Shown: positions 26,152 through 34,016 of the stretch, piece after piece | How positions within the stretch are numbered: the stretch's first letter is position 1 | Layout: the number at the start of each line of letters is the position of its first letter | DNA from: CAZRHH01 sp964599885 | GTDB taxonomy: Bacteria; Chloroflexota; Dehalococcoidia; DSTF01; JACRBR01 | NCBI GenBank assembly: GCA_964599885.1 | Contig: CAZRHH010000025.1 | Location: forward strand, 1 to 39,095 | Length of the DNA: 39,095 bases | Reading direction: 5' to 3' | Translations under genes and position numbers: made by a program | The notes under the pieces: generated by a model | Database searches by the model: none | Seen by the model: the letters and a program-made list of their open reading frames with translations, nothing else | What the model was told of the DNA's origin: nothing

Positions 26152-26164
26152 ACCGATCATTCCC

Positions 26165-26415
26165 GCTGAAGCTCCGCGGCTACGTCCGGGATCGGCAGCG
26201 GGTTGGGGGTGGTCTGCTGTAGGAAATGGGGGCTGTAAATCGATAGTGCATCCGCGGGCGGCGTCCGGCGGAGCTGAAGCTCCGCGGCTACATCCGGTTT
26301 GTCGGCCCCGTTGGGCGCAGCCGTTCGTGCGGCGGTTGACGCAAGGCGGAGCCGGTAGTTGGTAGCGCATCCGCGGCCGGCGTCCGGCGGAGCTGAAGCT
26401 CCGCGGCTACGTCCA
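26165..26415. repeat. Right target duplication and three copies of a GCTGAAGC hairpin repeat
   Basis: 26165-26172 is the right copy of GCTGAAGC; it starts the right half of the interrupted element (to about 26190). Two full copies at 26247-26298 and 26365-26414 share CATCCGCGG, GGCGTCCGGCGGA, GCTGAAGCTCCGCGGCTAC. CGGAGCT and AGCTCCG pair around a two-base loop, so each copy is a REP-like hairpin. The two full copies are 118 bp apart. No gene is seen in the stretch. Confidence 0.85.
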
Positions 26416-26433
26416 GTGAGTACAGAGCAGACC

Positions 26434-27612
26434 TTAGCTGCCGGAACCGGTGGCGGGGGTTGGATCGGGCTTCGGCTCGGATGGCGTGATGCCGTGTTCG
26501 CGGAGGTCGCGGCGGACCTGGATGAAGCGCATGACGTCGCCGCGGTCGAGCATGCCGACGAGGGCGCGGCCTTGCACGACGGGGAGCTGGTTGACGTCGT
26601 GTTCTGCCATCAGGCGCAGGACGTCGGTGAGGTTTTCGTTCGGGGCGACGCTGTGGAGTTTTGATGCGGGCGTCATCGCGCGGTAGACGCTGGTTGTTGG
26701 CCACTCTTCGCGCGGGACGTTGCGGATATCGGTCAGCGTGATCAGCCCGGCGAAGTCGCCGGCGGCGATGACGGCGAAGCAGCGCGCGTTCTTCCTGAAG
26801 ACGCCTTCCTGCACGAGTTCGTCGACCGTCATCTCCGGCGACACGTCGTTGACATCGCGGCGCATGACGTCGCGGACGGCGATGCCGCTGAGCGTGCTCT
26901 CCATCAGCATCTGCTCGTAACTCGACGTGGCGGCGTTGCGGAGGAAAAAGCCGATGAAGAGGAGCCAGACGCCGCTGAAGAGGCCGCCGAAGAACGTGTA
27001 GGCGACACCAACTGCCATGACGCCATAGGCGATGAACTCGCCCACGCGCGATGCGATGCGCGTCGCCTTGAGTCGATCGTGATTGCGCCACCAGACGATC
27101 GAACGGAAGACCCGACCGCCGTCGAGCGGGAAGCCGGGGAGCATGTTGAAGACGGCGAGCGAGGTGTTGATCAGCGCCATGTACGCGCTGAGGCCGGCGA
27201 TGCCGTCGTTGAACGGGCGGATGATCGCCCAGCCGGCGGCGAACGCGGCGCCGAGGGCGAGGCTCGTCAGCGGGCCGACGATGGCGATCTTGAATTCGAG
27301 GCCGGGCGAGTCGGGTTCGGCTGTGAGGTTGGCGACGCCGCCGAAGATGAAGAGCGTGATGCTGCGCACGGGCAAGCCGTTGCGGTTGGAGACGATGGCG
27401 TGCGACATCTCGTGCGTCAGCACCGAGAGAAAGAAGACCGCGGCGAGCAGCGCGCCGGCGAGCCAGCGCTGCGTGTCGCTCCAATCCGGGTAAAACTCGT
27501 CGAGGACGCCGGTGGCGAACGACCAGGTGACGATGGCGAGGATGAACGCCCAGCTCCAGTGGACGCCGACGTCGACTCCGGCGATGCGGATCAGTTTGAT
27601 CGAGCTGCCCAT
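26434..27612 (-). CDS. Site-2 protease family (M50) membrane metalloprotease with two CBS domains
   Basis: 392 residues from ATG 27610-27612. The zinc motif HEMSH (near residue 70), FNMLPGFPLDGGR, the second motif with the zinc-ligating Asp, and about six membrane helices define the S2P/SpoIVFB-like group. After the membrane part come two CBS domains (VRDVMRRDVNDVSPEMTVDELVQ; YRAMTPASKLHSVAPNENLTDVL). CBS domains often bind adenine nucleotides and control such proteases. The natural substrate may be a membrane-tethered regulator, for example an anti-sigma factor; none is adjacent. Confidence 0.93.
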   Translation of the reverse strand: MGSSIKLIRIAGVDVGVHWSWAFILAIVTWSFATGVLDEFYPDWSDTQRWLAGALLAAVFFLSVLTHEMSHAIVSNRNGLPVRSITLFIFGGVANLTAEPDSPGLEFKIAIVGPLTSLALGAAFAAGWAIIRPFNDGIAGLSAYMALINTSLAVFNMLPGFPLDGGRVFRSIVWWRNHDRLKATRIASRVGEFIAYGVMAVGVAYTFFGGLFSGVWLLFIGFFLRNAATSSYEQMLMESTLSGIAVRDVMRRDVNDVSPEMTVDELVQEGVFRKNARCFAVIAAGDFAGLITLTDIRNVPREEWPTTSVYRAMTPASKLHSVAPNENLTDVLRLMAEHDVNQLPVVQGRALVGMLDRGDVMRFIQVRRDLREHGITPSEPKPDPTPATGSGS

Positions 27613-27655
27613 GCGTGCCTCCTGTACATCATACGGGGATTGGTGCGAGACGGTT

Positions 27656-27740
27656 CAACGCAGAGGCGCAAAGAGCGCAGAGAGCGCGGAGGACTGGGGG
27701 AAGGGTTTTCACCACAGAGGCACAGAGGCACGGAGGGGGT
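27656..27740. repeat. CACAGAGGCACAGAGG-type dispersed repeat
   Basis: Short units GCAGAGGCGCAAAGAGC, CAGAGAGCGCGGAG and CACAGAGGCACAGAGGCA in tandem. This pattern is widespread in environmental bacterial genomes as an intergenic repeat; it has no coding content I can support. The M50 gene starts just to its left. Confidence 0.75.
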
Positions 27741-27800
27741 AGGTGGAGCTTAGGGTTGGGGCCTTGGGCTTAGAATTCAGGGGTTGGAGGGTGGTTGTGG

Positions 27801-27891
27801 GTTCGTCCGGTAATGAACATTGTGCGACGCAGTTCGCGGCAGGCACCCGCAGGCTTCATTGTAGGTGCTAGTTCGAGTCCTACCGGGAACA
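27801..27891 (+). other. tRNA-like remnant or RNA hairpin element
   Basis: The 3' portion has GTAGG, then TTCGAGT, CCTAC and CGGGAAC with an A after it: a T arm and acceptor 3' strand of a tRNA, except that six bases TGCTAG are inserted between GTAGG and TTCGAGT. The 5' edge GTTC-GT-CCGG pairs with CCGGGAAC if two bases (GT) bulge. The D and anticodon arms do not fold canonically and CCA is absent. It may be a decayed class II tRNA, an attachment-site fragment, or an unrelated RNA. Bases 27613-28030 otherwise hold no gene I can support. Confidence 0.35.
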
Positions 27892-28030
27892 CTAAATGGC
27901 GATGTCCGCGATCCAGCGAAGCGCGACCAGTCGCAATTACCTTGCACGAGTGCCGAACTCATCCCAACTTCGTCGAAAGCCGCATGGGCCCCTCTTGAGT
28001 TTCCTCGATGACTCCACGGTGATCACCGAT

Positions 28031-28951
28031 TCACGCAGGTAGTTCATCGAGAGCGATGCGAAGAAACGTGTCGCGCCGTTCTTGGACAGCAGAGGCGTCG
28101 AGTGGGCTACCATCGTCGGCGAATGCCAGCCAGCCTTGCATCACGGTCGGCGTATTGAGCGCGGCGACAGCATCCCAGTACGGCACCGCGGTGGCGGTCC
28201 GGCCGGCCTGCTCCTGCCAGCCCTCCAACACGTGGGCCGGCGCCTCCTGGCCGTACTGAAGGGCCATCTGCATGCGCAGGCTGCCGAGGTCGACTCCCGG
28301 ATCACCGACGCCGGCCGTCTTCCAGTCGATCAGCGCAACGCAGCGGTCCGCGTCCCACAGCATGTTGCCGGCCCAGACGTCGCCATGGAGGAACACGGAC
28401 TCGGCCGCTTGCGTCCTGTGCGACCTGACCTGCTGGTCGGCTTTCTGCAGAAGGGGTGTGGTCGGCATCAGGCCGCGTCGGCGTTCGGCTGCCCTGTCGT
28501 CGACAGCGCACGGCCGAGGCCGGTGCGGCAGGCCCGGCTCTATCTGCTGGTGGAAGGTGTGGACTCTGGCAATGGCGGCTCCGGCTTCGCGAAGGCGCGT
28601 GCGTGAAGCCGTCCGCGGGAGGTCGCTACTACCAATCAGGAGCGTCTCCAGCGTGGCAACGGTTCCGCTGGCGCTGCCGTCGACATCGGCAGCGATGAGC
28701 CGCGGCGCCGGCAGGCTGTGGGCCTCCGCGAGCTGAAGGGCTCGGGCGTTCGTGATCACCATACGATCGTTGATCCAGCGCGGAACCGTGAGCTTCAGGA
28801 TCACGTCAGTGGTGCCGGCTGACGCTCCTTCAACTCTCAGGCGGAACGTGCCAGAGTCGCGGTGGCCGCTGCGAGATAGACTCTCGACCGAAACGACGGA
28901 CGTTCCGCCGATCGCGCGGGCGGCCCAGCGCAGCACTTGGTCGTTCGGCAT
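28031..28951 (-). CDS. Aminoglycoside phosphotransferase-fold kinase
   Basis: 306 residues from ATG 28949-28951. APH signatures: VILKLTVPRW near the N-lobe lysine, Brenner motif FLHGDVWAGNML and metal-binding ALIDWKTAGVGDP. It is distinct from the homologue at 7088-8107. The substrate is unknown. The gene looks less GC-rich than its neighbours, suggesting acquisition. The start is separated from the next rightward gene by about 450 bp. Confidence 0.85.
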   Translation of the reverse strand: MPNDQVLRWAARAIGGTSVVSVESLSRSGHRDSGTFRLRVEGASAGTTDVILKLTVPRWINDRMVITNARALQLAEAHSLPAPRLIAADVDGSASGTVATLETLLIGSSDLPRTASRTRLREAGAAIARVHTFHQQIEPGLPHRPRPCAVDDRAAERRRGLMPTTPLLQKADQQVRSHRTQAAESVFLHGDVWAGNMLWDADRCVALIDWKTAGVGDPGVDLGSLRMQMALQYGQEAPAHVLEGWQEQAGRTATAVPYWDAVAALNTPTVMQGWLAFADDGSPLDASAVQERRDTFLRIALDELPA

Positions 28952-29224
28952 GGCTACGGCTCACGTGTCCATGCACTAGGCAGAGGAGCCTGCCATAGTA
29001 CCCAAGATGACGGAAGGCACACCTGCATCCTTGTGGAGTTTGAGCCAAGCGTAAGAACAGCGCAACTACGCGCCGCGCTCCGCGTCGCACAATCTACCTT
29101 ACCTGTCCGTTACGCAATTCCGATGCTGCCGCCTGTGATCCGACGTCCAGGTCAGATTCACGTAACCTCGTTGGCGTGAAATGAACATCGCGCGTTGCAT
29201 GAAGCGTGACAGTCACCCCCCTGG

Positions 29225-29252
29225 CCCCCTCTCCAAATTCTTGGAGAGGGGG
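29225..29252. repeat. Perfect 12-bp hairpin repeat (CCCCCTCTCCAA/TTGGAGAGGGGG)
   Basis: Arms at 29225-29236 and 29241-29252 with a four-base loop. The pattern is a known type of dispersed intergenic hairpin. Region 28952-29398 otherwise shows no gene. Confidence 0.9.
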
Positions 29253-29398
29253 AACGCGTTGTGGGGGAGTTGTGCCGGTAGAGGGCGCACTACGTGCGTG
29301 CTGTTGGTCGCGCGCTATTCGTTGTTGCGGCGAGGGGTTGTTGGAGACGGCGACCAAGGTTGGTTGCGAGGCGGCGTGTTCGGGAAGATAATACGGGC

Positions 29399-30130
29399 AT
29401 GAAACTGCGACGCGGATGGTTTGGGGTGCTGGTGCTGGTGATCGCGGCGGGCTTGATCGCGGTGAGTTGTTCGAGTGATGGCGACTCGTCCTCAAACGGG
29501 ACGGCGACGCCTGGTGACGTCACGCAAGGCGTGTTTGTACATGACCTGCTCTCGATGGAGACGTTTGGCGTCGTGTTTGCGGAGAGCAGCGAACGCGCCG
29601 ATCGCGCGGTGTGGCGTCAGGACGGCACGTTGCGGCGATGGGACTATGTTTCGGTTGAACACGGCGCGCCTACGGGCGGCGCGTTCATCATCGTGAACCG
29701 CGGCGCAGAGGGCACGACAGGACAACGTTGTCTCTGGGCGCAAACCCTCGATCGATCCGGCAAGTTCTATTTGATCTGCGGAGAGAGCACGCGTGGCATC
29801 GGTCCTGTTTTGGGGACGTGGGAGGCACTTCTATCAGCGCGTGCCGATGAACCAATTGACGAACGCGACGTGATCGGCGAAGGAGCCAGTTGCTGGAAGG
29901 TGTCCGATCGAACGGTCAACGATGGTTCTGTGTGCCTCTCGGCAGATGGCGTTCCGCTGGTGCTGGAAGCGCGCCGGACGTCTCACCCCGTCACAGCCAG
30001 TTCGTTCGAGGCGATCGAACGACTGGGTCCCGCGGACATTGATCTGTCGTATCCGGTGATCACGAAGAGCTTTGAGGGACGAGTCGACCTTGAACAGATC
30101 GAGTTGCCAACGATGTTCGATGATCCGTGA
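29399..30130 (+). CDS. Putative lipoprotein of unknown function
   Basis: 243 residues from ATG 29399. An N-terminal basic stretch and hydrophobic segment (VLVLVIAAGLIAVSC) end in a cysteine with an acceptable lipobox AVSC, then a Ser/Asp/Gly-rich linker (SSDGDSSSNGTATPGD). The mature part contains FVHDLLSMETFGVVFAESS, RCLWAQTLDRSGKFYLICGEST and several cysteines. I do not recognise a family. Lipid anchoring outside the membrane is likely. Confidence 0.68.
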   Translation: MKLRRGWFGVLVLVIAAGLIAVSCSSDGDSSSNGTATPGDVTQGVFVHDLLSMETFGVVFAESSERADRAVWRQDGTLRRWDYVSVEHGAPTGGAFIIVNRGAEGTTGQRCLWAQTLDRSGKFYLICGESTRGIGPVLGTWEALLSARADEPIDERDVIGEGASCWKVSDRTVNDGSVCLSADGVPLVLEARRTSHPVTASSFEAIERLGPADIDLSYPVITKSFEGRVDLEQIELPTMFDDP

Positions 30131-30157
30131 CCATGCTCATCACGCGCGCGTCGCGGG

Positions 30158-30904
30158 TTAGGCGTGTTCGCGAGCTAGGCGTTCGAGGAGGTCGGCGACT
30201 AAGGTTGGTCGGGAGGCGAAGGGGGAGTGGCTGGTGGGCAATTCGATTGCGTTCGTCGCGTGTCGCGACATGACGCGCTGGAGGGCGGGGCGGATGGTGC
30301 GATCTTCGGTTGTGACGACGTAGGTGGAGGGGATGGTGCGCCACGCTGTTGCGGTGGATGGTTCGCGGCCGCCGCGCATCTTTGTGAGGCGCGCGCTTGC
30401 CCAGGCGACGGTGTCGTCGTCGCAGTCGGCGTAGAAGAAGCTTTTGACGTGCTCGTCGGGGATCGACGACCAGCCATCGTCGTGGTTTGCGATAGCGGCG
30501 AAGAACTCCTGGTTTGGCTCAACGCTCAGAAAGAGGTCGACGTTCGTCTCGCCGATATCGGGCATGAATGCGGCGAGGTAGACGAGATGGCGCACGGCGG
30601 GATGCTCGGCCGCGCCTTCGGTGATCACCATGCCGCCGTATGAGTGGCCGACGATGATCGCGGGGCCGTCGAGCGCGTCGAGTGCTGCGCGCAGGGCGGC
30701 GGCGTCGTCTGCGAGGGTGGCGGGGGCGTCGGGTTGCGGCAGGCATGTGGGGAGGGCGACGGCGTGCGTCGTGATGCCGCGCGCGTGGAGGAGGGCTTCG
30801 ACGCGCCGCCAGCACCACGTGCCGTGCCATGCGCCGTGGACGAGGACGACGGTGGCGGGGGTGGGCGTGTTGTTGCGGTCGGCGTTCATCAGCGCATCGT
30901 ACAT
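30158..30904 (-). CDS. Alpha/beta hydrolase
   Basis: 248 residues from ATG 30902-30904; an in-frame ATG five codons in (30889) is equally plausible. Features are VVLVHGAWHGTWCWRR (oxyanion HG), the nucleophile elbow IIVGHSYGGMVI, and the catalytic His in LPTSHSPF. It resembles EstC/salicylate-esterase-like and hydroxynitrile-lyase-like members of the superfamily. The substrate is unknown. The 30905-31168 region to its left has only hairpin repeats. Confidence 0.88.
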   Translation of the reverse strand: MYDALMNADRNNTPTPATVVLVHGAWHGTWCWRRVEALLHARGITTHAVALPTCLPQPDAPATLADDAAALRAALDALDGPAIIVGHSYGGMVITEGAAEHPAVRHLVYLAAFMPDIGETNVDLFLSVEPNQEFFAAIANHDDGWSSIPDEHVKSFFYADCDDDTVAWASARLTKMRGGREPSTATAWRTIPSTYVVTTEDRTIRPALQRVMSRHATNAIELPTSHSPFASRPTLVADLLERLAREHA

Positions 30905-31028
30905 GCGGCGCTGGGTGCGCAGAAGCTAGAACCGGACGGCGTGGCGTACACGTTCAGATGCACGCAGCGTCGAGGGTTGCGGGGCGTGCGGTTGCAGGGC
31001 GTCGCGGATGGCGTCGGTGCGCCATACC

Positions 31029-31052
31029 GGGGCGCACACGTGGGTGCGCCCC
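31029..31052. repeat. Hairpin repeat GGGGCGCAC/GTGCGCCCC
   Basis: Nine-base perfect arms at 31029-31037 and 31044-31052, followed by CTAC. It belongs to the same class of GGGGC-type dispersed hairpins. Confidence 0.85.
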
Positions 31053-31089
31053 TACCGTGGGATTGACGGCAACGCGCAGATCATTCACC

Positions 31090-31110
31090 GCGCGGGCTGA
31101 AAGCCCGCGC
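31090..31110. repeat. Hairpin repeat GCGCGGGCT/AGCCCGCGC
   Basis: Nine-base perfect arms around a GAA loop, followed by TAC, as in the dispersed GCGGGCTGAAAGCCCGC class. Confidence 0.9.
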
Positions 31111-31168
31111 TACGGTCGGGGAGACTGTGCGTGTTGCTGCGCGGAGATGGTGTTCGGTGTTCGCGCGA

Positions 31169-32335
31169 TCAGCTCTCCGCATCGAACGAACGCGCGTGGG
31201 CGACGCGGGCGCGGAGGTGGACTTGTTCGCCGATGATCAGGGGTTTGAGGGAGGGGTCGATGATGCGGAGGTCGGCGCCTTCGGGGGTGCGGAGGACGTA
31301 GAGCCAGTCGTGGCCGTGGAACTCACGGTCGATCACGGTAGCTGGGGCGCCGGCGGCGGAGACTTCGATCTGTTCGGGGCGGAGGAGCATCTCGACGGTG
31401 GCGGCGTTGTTGTGCGTGTCGTCGTCGAGGAAGTCGCCGAGGGGGGAGACGAGTTTACCGTCGCGAACATCGGCGCGGATGAAGTTGGCGACGCCGACGA
31501 ACTGCGCGACCGTGCGCGTCGCCGGACGGTAGTACAGCTCTTCGGCCGTGCCGACTTGGTGCAGGCGACCCTCGTACATCACGGCGATGCGATCGGCGGC
31601 GACGAACGCTTCATCCTGATCGTGCGTGACGAGGATCACCGTGACGCCGGCGCCGCGAAGCAGTTCGAGCACTTCCGAGCGCACCTGTTCGCGCATGCCG
31701 ACATCGAGATTGCTGAAGGGCTCGTCGAGGAGTACGACGGCGGGCTGCGGCGCGATGGCGCGGGCGATCGCAACGCGCTGCTGCTGGCCGCCGGAGAGTT
31801 CGTGCGGGTAGCGCTTCGCGTAGGCGTGGAGGCCCGTCATGAGGAGCACCTGCTCGATGCGTTCGCGGCGGTTGGCGCGCGAGACGCGGTTGAGGCCGAA
31901 GGCGACGTTGCCGCTGACGCTGAGGTGCGGGAAGAGCGCGTAGTCCTGGAACACCATGCCGACGGAGCGGCGGTCGGGCGGCGTCCACGTGCGCGGGCCG
32001 AAGACCGGCCGGCCGCCGATGGCGATCGAGCCGGCGTCGGGGCGTTCGAGGCCAGCGAGCATGCGGAGCGCGGTCGTCTTGCCGCAGCCGCTGGGGCCGA
32101 GCAGCGCCATCACTTCGCCGGCGCGGACATCGAGCGAGAAGTCGTGGACGGCGGGCAAGGGCGCGCCGTCGTACGTCTTCGAGAGCTCGTGCGCGACGAC
32201 GGCGAGATCGTAAACGGACTCGTGTCCGTTGCTGGGCGGCGTGTCGAGTTGCGCGGGTAGTTGTTCGCGTTCCATCACCTTCATGGTAGACGGTTGGCGT
32301 CGCGTGTTCGATGTGCGTGTGTTGACGGTTGCCAT
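31169..32335 (-). CDS. Iron-type ABC transporter ATP-binding protein (FbpC/PotA-like)
   Basis: 388 residues from ATG 32333-32335, preceded by AGGGG; shorter starts at 32284 or 32275 are possible, since the first 40 residues are outside the conserved domain. ABC motifs: Walker A LLGPSGCGKTTALRML, Q-loop VFQDYALFPHL, signature LSGGQQQRVAIARA, Walker B VVLLDEPFSNLD, and the H-loop THDQDEAF. A TOBE-like C-terminal domain follows. It drives uptake by the upstream permease; a ferric ion substrate is inferred from the binding protein. Confidence 0.92.
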   Translation of the reverse strand: MATVNTRTSNTRRQPSTMKVMEREQLPAQLDTPPSNGHESVYDLAVVAHELSKTYDGAPLPAVHDFSLDVRAGEVMALLGPSGCGKTTALRMLAGLERPDAGSIAIGGRPVFGPRTWTPPDRRSVGMVFQDYALFPHLSVSGNVAFGLNRVSRANRRERIEQVLLMTGLHAYAKRYPHELSGGQQQRVAIARAIAPQPAVVLLDEPFSNLDVGMREQVRSEVLELLRGAGVTVILVTHDQDEAFVAADRIAVMYEGRLHQVGTAEELYYRPATRTVAQFVGVANFIRADVRDGKLVSPLGDFLDDDTHNNAATVEMLLRPEQIEVSAAGAPATVIDREFHGHDWLYVLRTPEGADLRIIDPSLKPLIIGEQVHLRARVAHARSFDAES

Positions 32336-32354
32336 GACGTGACCCCTGTGCGTG

Positions 32355-34016
32355 CTAGAACGGAGCGCCGGTGACGCGCGAGCGGAGGATGAGGAAGAGC
32401 ATCGGTACGGACGAACAGAGAATCAGCACGAGCGCGGCCGGTGCGGCGAGCGTGAAGACGCCCTCGCTGGACTGGATCCAGATGCGGACGGGGAGCGTGT
32501 CGAAGCCGGCGGGGCGGAGCAGCAGCGTCGCCGGCAGCTCCTTGAGCGCGGTGATGAAAACGAGCGCCCAGCCGGTGAGCAGGCCGGGAGCGATCAGCGG
32601 GACGACCGTTTCGAGCGTGGCGCGCCAGGGCGGGCGGCCCATCGTGCGGGCGGCTTCTTCGACGGCGGGAGACACTTGCTGATAGGCGGCGCTGGTCGAC
32701 TGGTAGGCCTGCGGGAAGAAGCGGAGGACGTAGGCGATGATCACGGCGGCGACGGTGCCGTACAGCGCCGGGATGTAGTTGTTGAGCAGGAAGACGACGC
32801 TGAGCGCGACGACGACGCCGGGCAGCGCATAGCCAGCCTGCGACAGTTTTTCGAGCAGGCCGGATGCGGGGCCGGGATGGCGCGCGCGGAGTGAGGCGAG
32901 CGCGAGCGAGAGCGTCGCGGAGATCGTCGCGGCGATGCCGGCGGAGACGAGGCTGTTGCGCGTGTACTCGCCGAGACCACCGCTGGACGTGCGCCAGATC
33001 TGGGCGGCGGTCGACTCGTCGCGAAGACCCTCGATGCTCCAGTAGATGAGCGCGCCGATCGGCACGATGAGGGCGAGGGTCAGCACGCTCAGTACGGCGA
33101 GCAGCGCGGGTGCTTTCCACCAGCCAAGACGGATGAGCGGGGCGGGACGCCACGTCGTCGCGTTCTGGTAGTAACGGGCGCGGCCCTGGAGCGCGGTCTG
33201 CGAGAAGAGCAGGATCAGCGTCATCGCGATGAGCACGGTGCTGAGCGCGGAGGCGGCGGAGCGGTCGAAGCGGCCGGTGAGCTGCTGGTAGATCGAGAGC
33301 GTGAACGTGTGTTCGCGAAGGAGCGAGACCGTACCGAAGTCGGACAGCGTGTAGAGCGCGACGAGCATGGCACCGGCGACGACGGCGGGGCGCGCGAGCG
33401 GTACGGTAACGCTGACGAACCGGCGGAGGCTGCCGGCGCCACTCGTGGCGGCGGCGTCTGTAAACGCGGGATTGGCGGAGCGAAGGGCGGCGGATGTGGT
33501 GAGGAAGACGTACGGGTACGTGAACAGTGTCAGCACGAGGGTGGCGCCGCGGAAGCCGTAGAACTCGGGGAAGGACAACGCGCCGTTCGTCACGTCTTCG
33601 AGCGAGCCGCGGGGGCCGAGGATGGCGATGTAGACGAAGGCGCCGACGTAGGGCGGCACGACGAGGGGCACGGCGAGCAGCCACGACCAGACGCCGCGCA
33701 AGGGCACGTCGGTGCGGACGACGAGCCAGGCGAGGCCGCCGCCGATGACGATCGTCAGAAACGAGACGGCGATCGCGAGTTCGAGCGTGTTGCGCATCAG
33801 TTCAGGAAGGCGCGTATCCCAAAGTTGCTGCCACGTATCGGCGCCTCCGGTGAGGCCGCGGTAGAGCACGTAGACCAGCGGCGTCGCCATGAAGGCGGCG
33901 ATCGCGGCGGCAATCAGCAACGCGGGCCACGACGGCGGACGCCCGCGCCACAACAGGTGGCGCGGGCTGAACGGTCGCTTCGGTGCGGATGGCGATGCGG
34001 TCACGGCGATGGTCAT
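32355..34016 (-). CDS. Iron-type ABC transporter permease (FbpB-like, fused double MetI domain)
   Basis: 553 residues from ATG 34014-34016, overlapping the binding-protein stop (ATGA). About twelve membrane helices arranged as two BPD_transp_1 halves, each with an EAA-type loop (AAATSGAGSLRRFVSVTVPLARPA; AARTMGRPPWRATLETVVPLIAPG). Such fused permeases are typical of ferric ion (Fbp/Sfu) transporters. The second half shows ALKELPATLLLRPAGFDTLPVRIW, also typical. Confidence 0.93.
   Translation of the reverse strand: MTIAVTASPSAPKRPFSPRHLLWRGRPPSWPALLIAAAIAAFMATPLVYVLYRGLTGGADTWQQLWDTRLPELMRNTLELAIAVSFLTIVIGGGLAWLVVRTDVPLRGVWSWLLAVPLVVPPYVGAFVYIAILGPRGSLEDVTNGALSFPEFYGFRGATLVLTLFTYPYVFLTTSAALRSANPAFTDAAATSGAGSLRRFVSVTVPLARPAVVAGAMLVALYTLSDFGTVSLLREHTFTLSIYQQLTGRFDRSAASALSTVLIAMTLILLFSQTALQGRARYYQNATTWRPAPLIRLGWWKAPALLAVLSVLTLALIVPIGALIYWSIEGLRDESTAAQIWRTSSGGLGEYTRNSLVSAGIAATISATLSLALASLRARHPGPASGLLEKLSQAGYALPGVVVALSVVFLLNNYIPALYGTVAAVIIAYVLRFFPQAYQSTSAAYQQVSPAVEEAARTMGRPPWRATLETVVPLIAPGLLTGWALVFITALKELPATLLLRPAGFDTLPVRIWIQSSEGVFTLAAPAALVLILCSSVPMLFLILRSRVTGAPF

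Larger units (their letters stand above)
23544..26164 (+). mobile_element. Complete IS1595-type transposon with cargo, 2621 bp
   Basis: Both ends carry a 21-bp terminal inverted repeat with one mismatch: it starts GGGAATGATCGG, then C (left) or T (right), then TTGACACA (23544-23564 and the reverse complement of 26144-26164). An 8-bp target duplication GCTGAAGC flanks it, the length usual for the IS1595 family. Contents in order: transposase (rightward), then all leftward: a tiny basic protein, a tRNA with an abnormal anticodon loop, a ribbon-helix-helix protein and a frameshifted DUF3800 gene. IS1595 elements with passenger genes are known as a family trait; a tRNA passenger is unusual. Confidence 0.93.

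Noticed and set aside
26165..26415. CRISPR array
   Set aside because: Only three copies of unequal completeness, 70-118 bp apart, with hairpin character; no cas genes.
23511..26415. Composite transposon bounded by the outer hairpin repeats
   Set aside because: The true boundaries are the 21-bp inverted ends with the 8-bp duplication; the hairpin repeat is the target.
27079..27753. Plus-strand frame ending in QRRKERRERG- and HRGTEG-like residues
   Set aside because: Antisense to the M50 gene and the translation of the CACAGAGG repeat.
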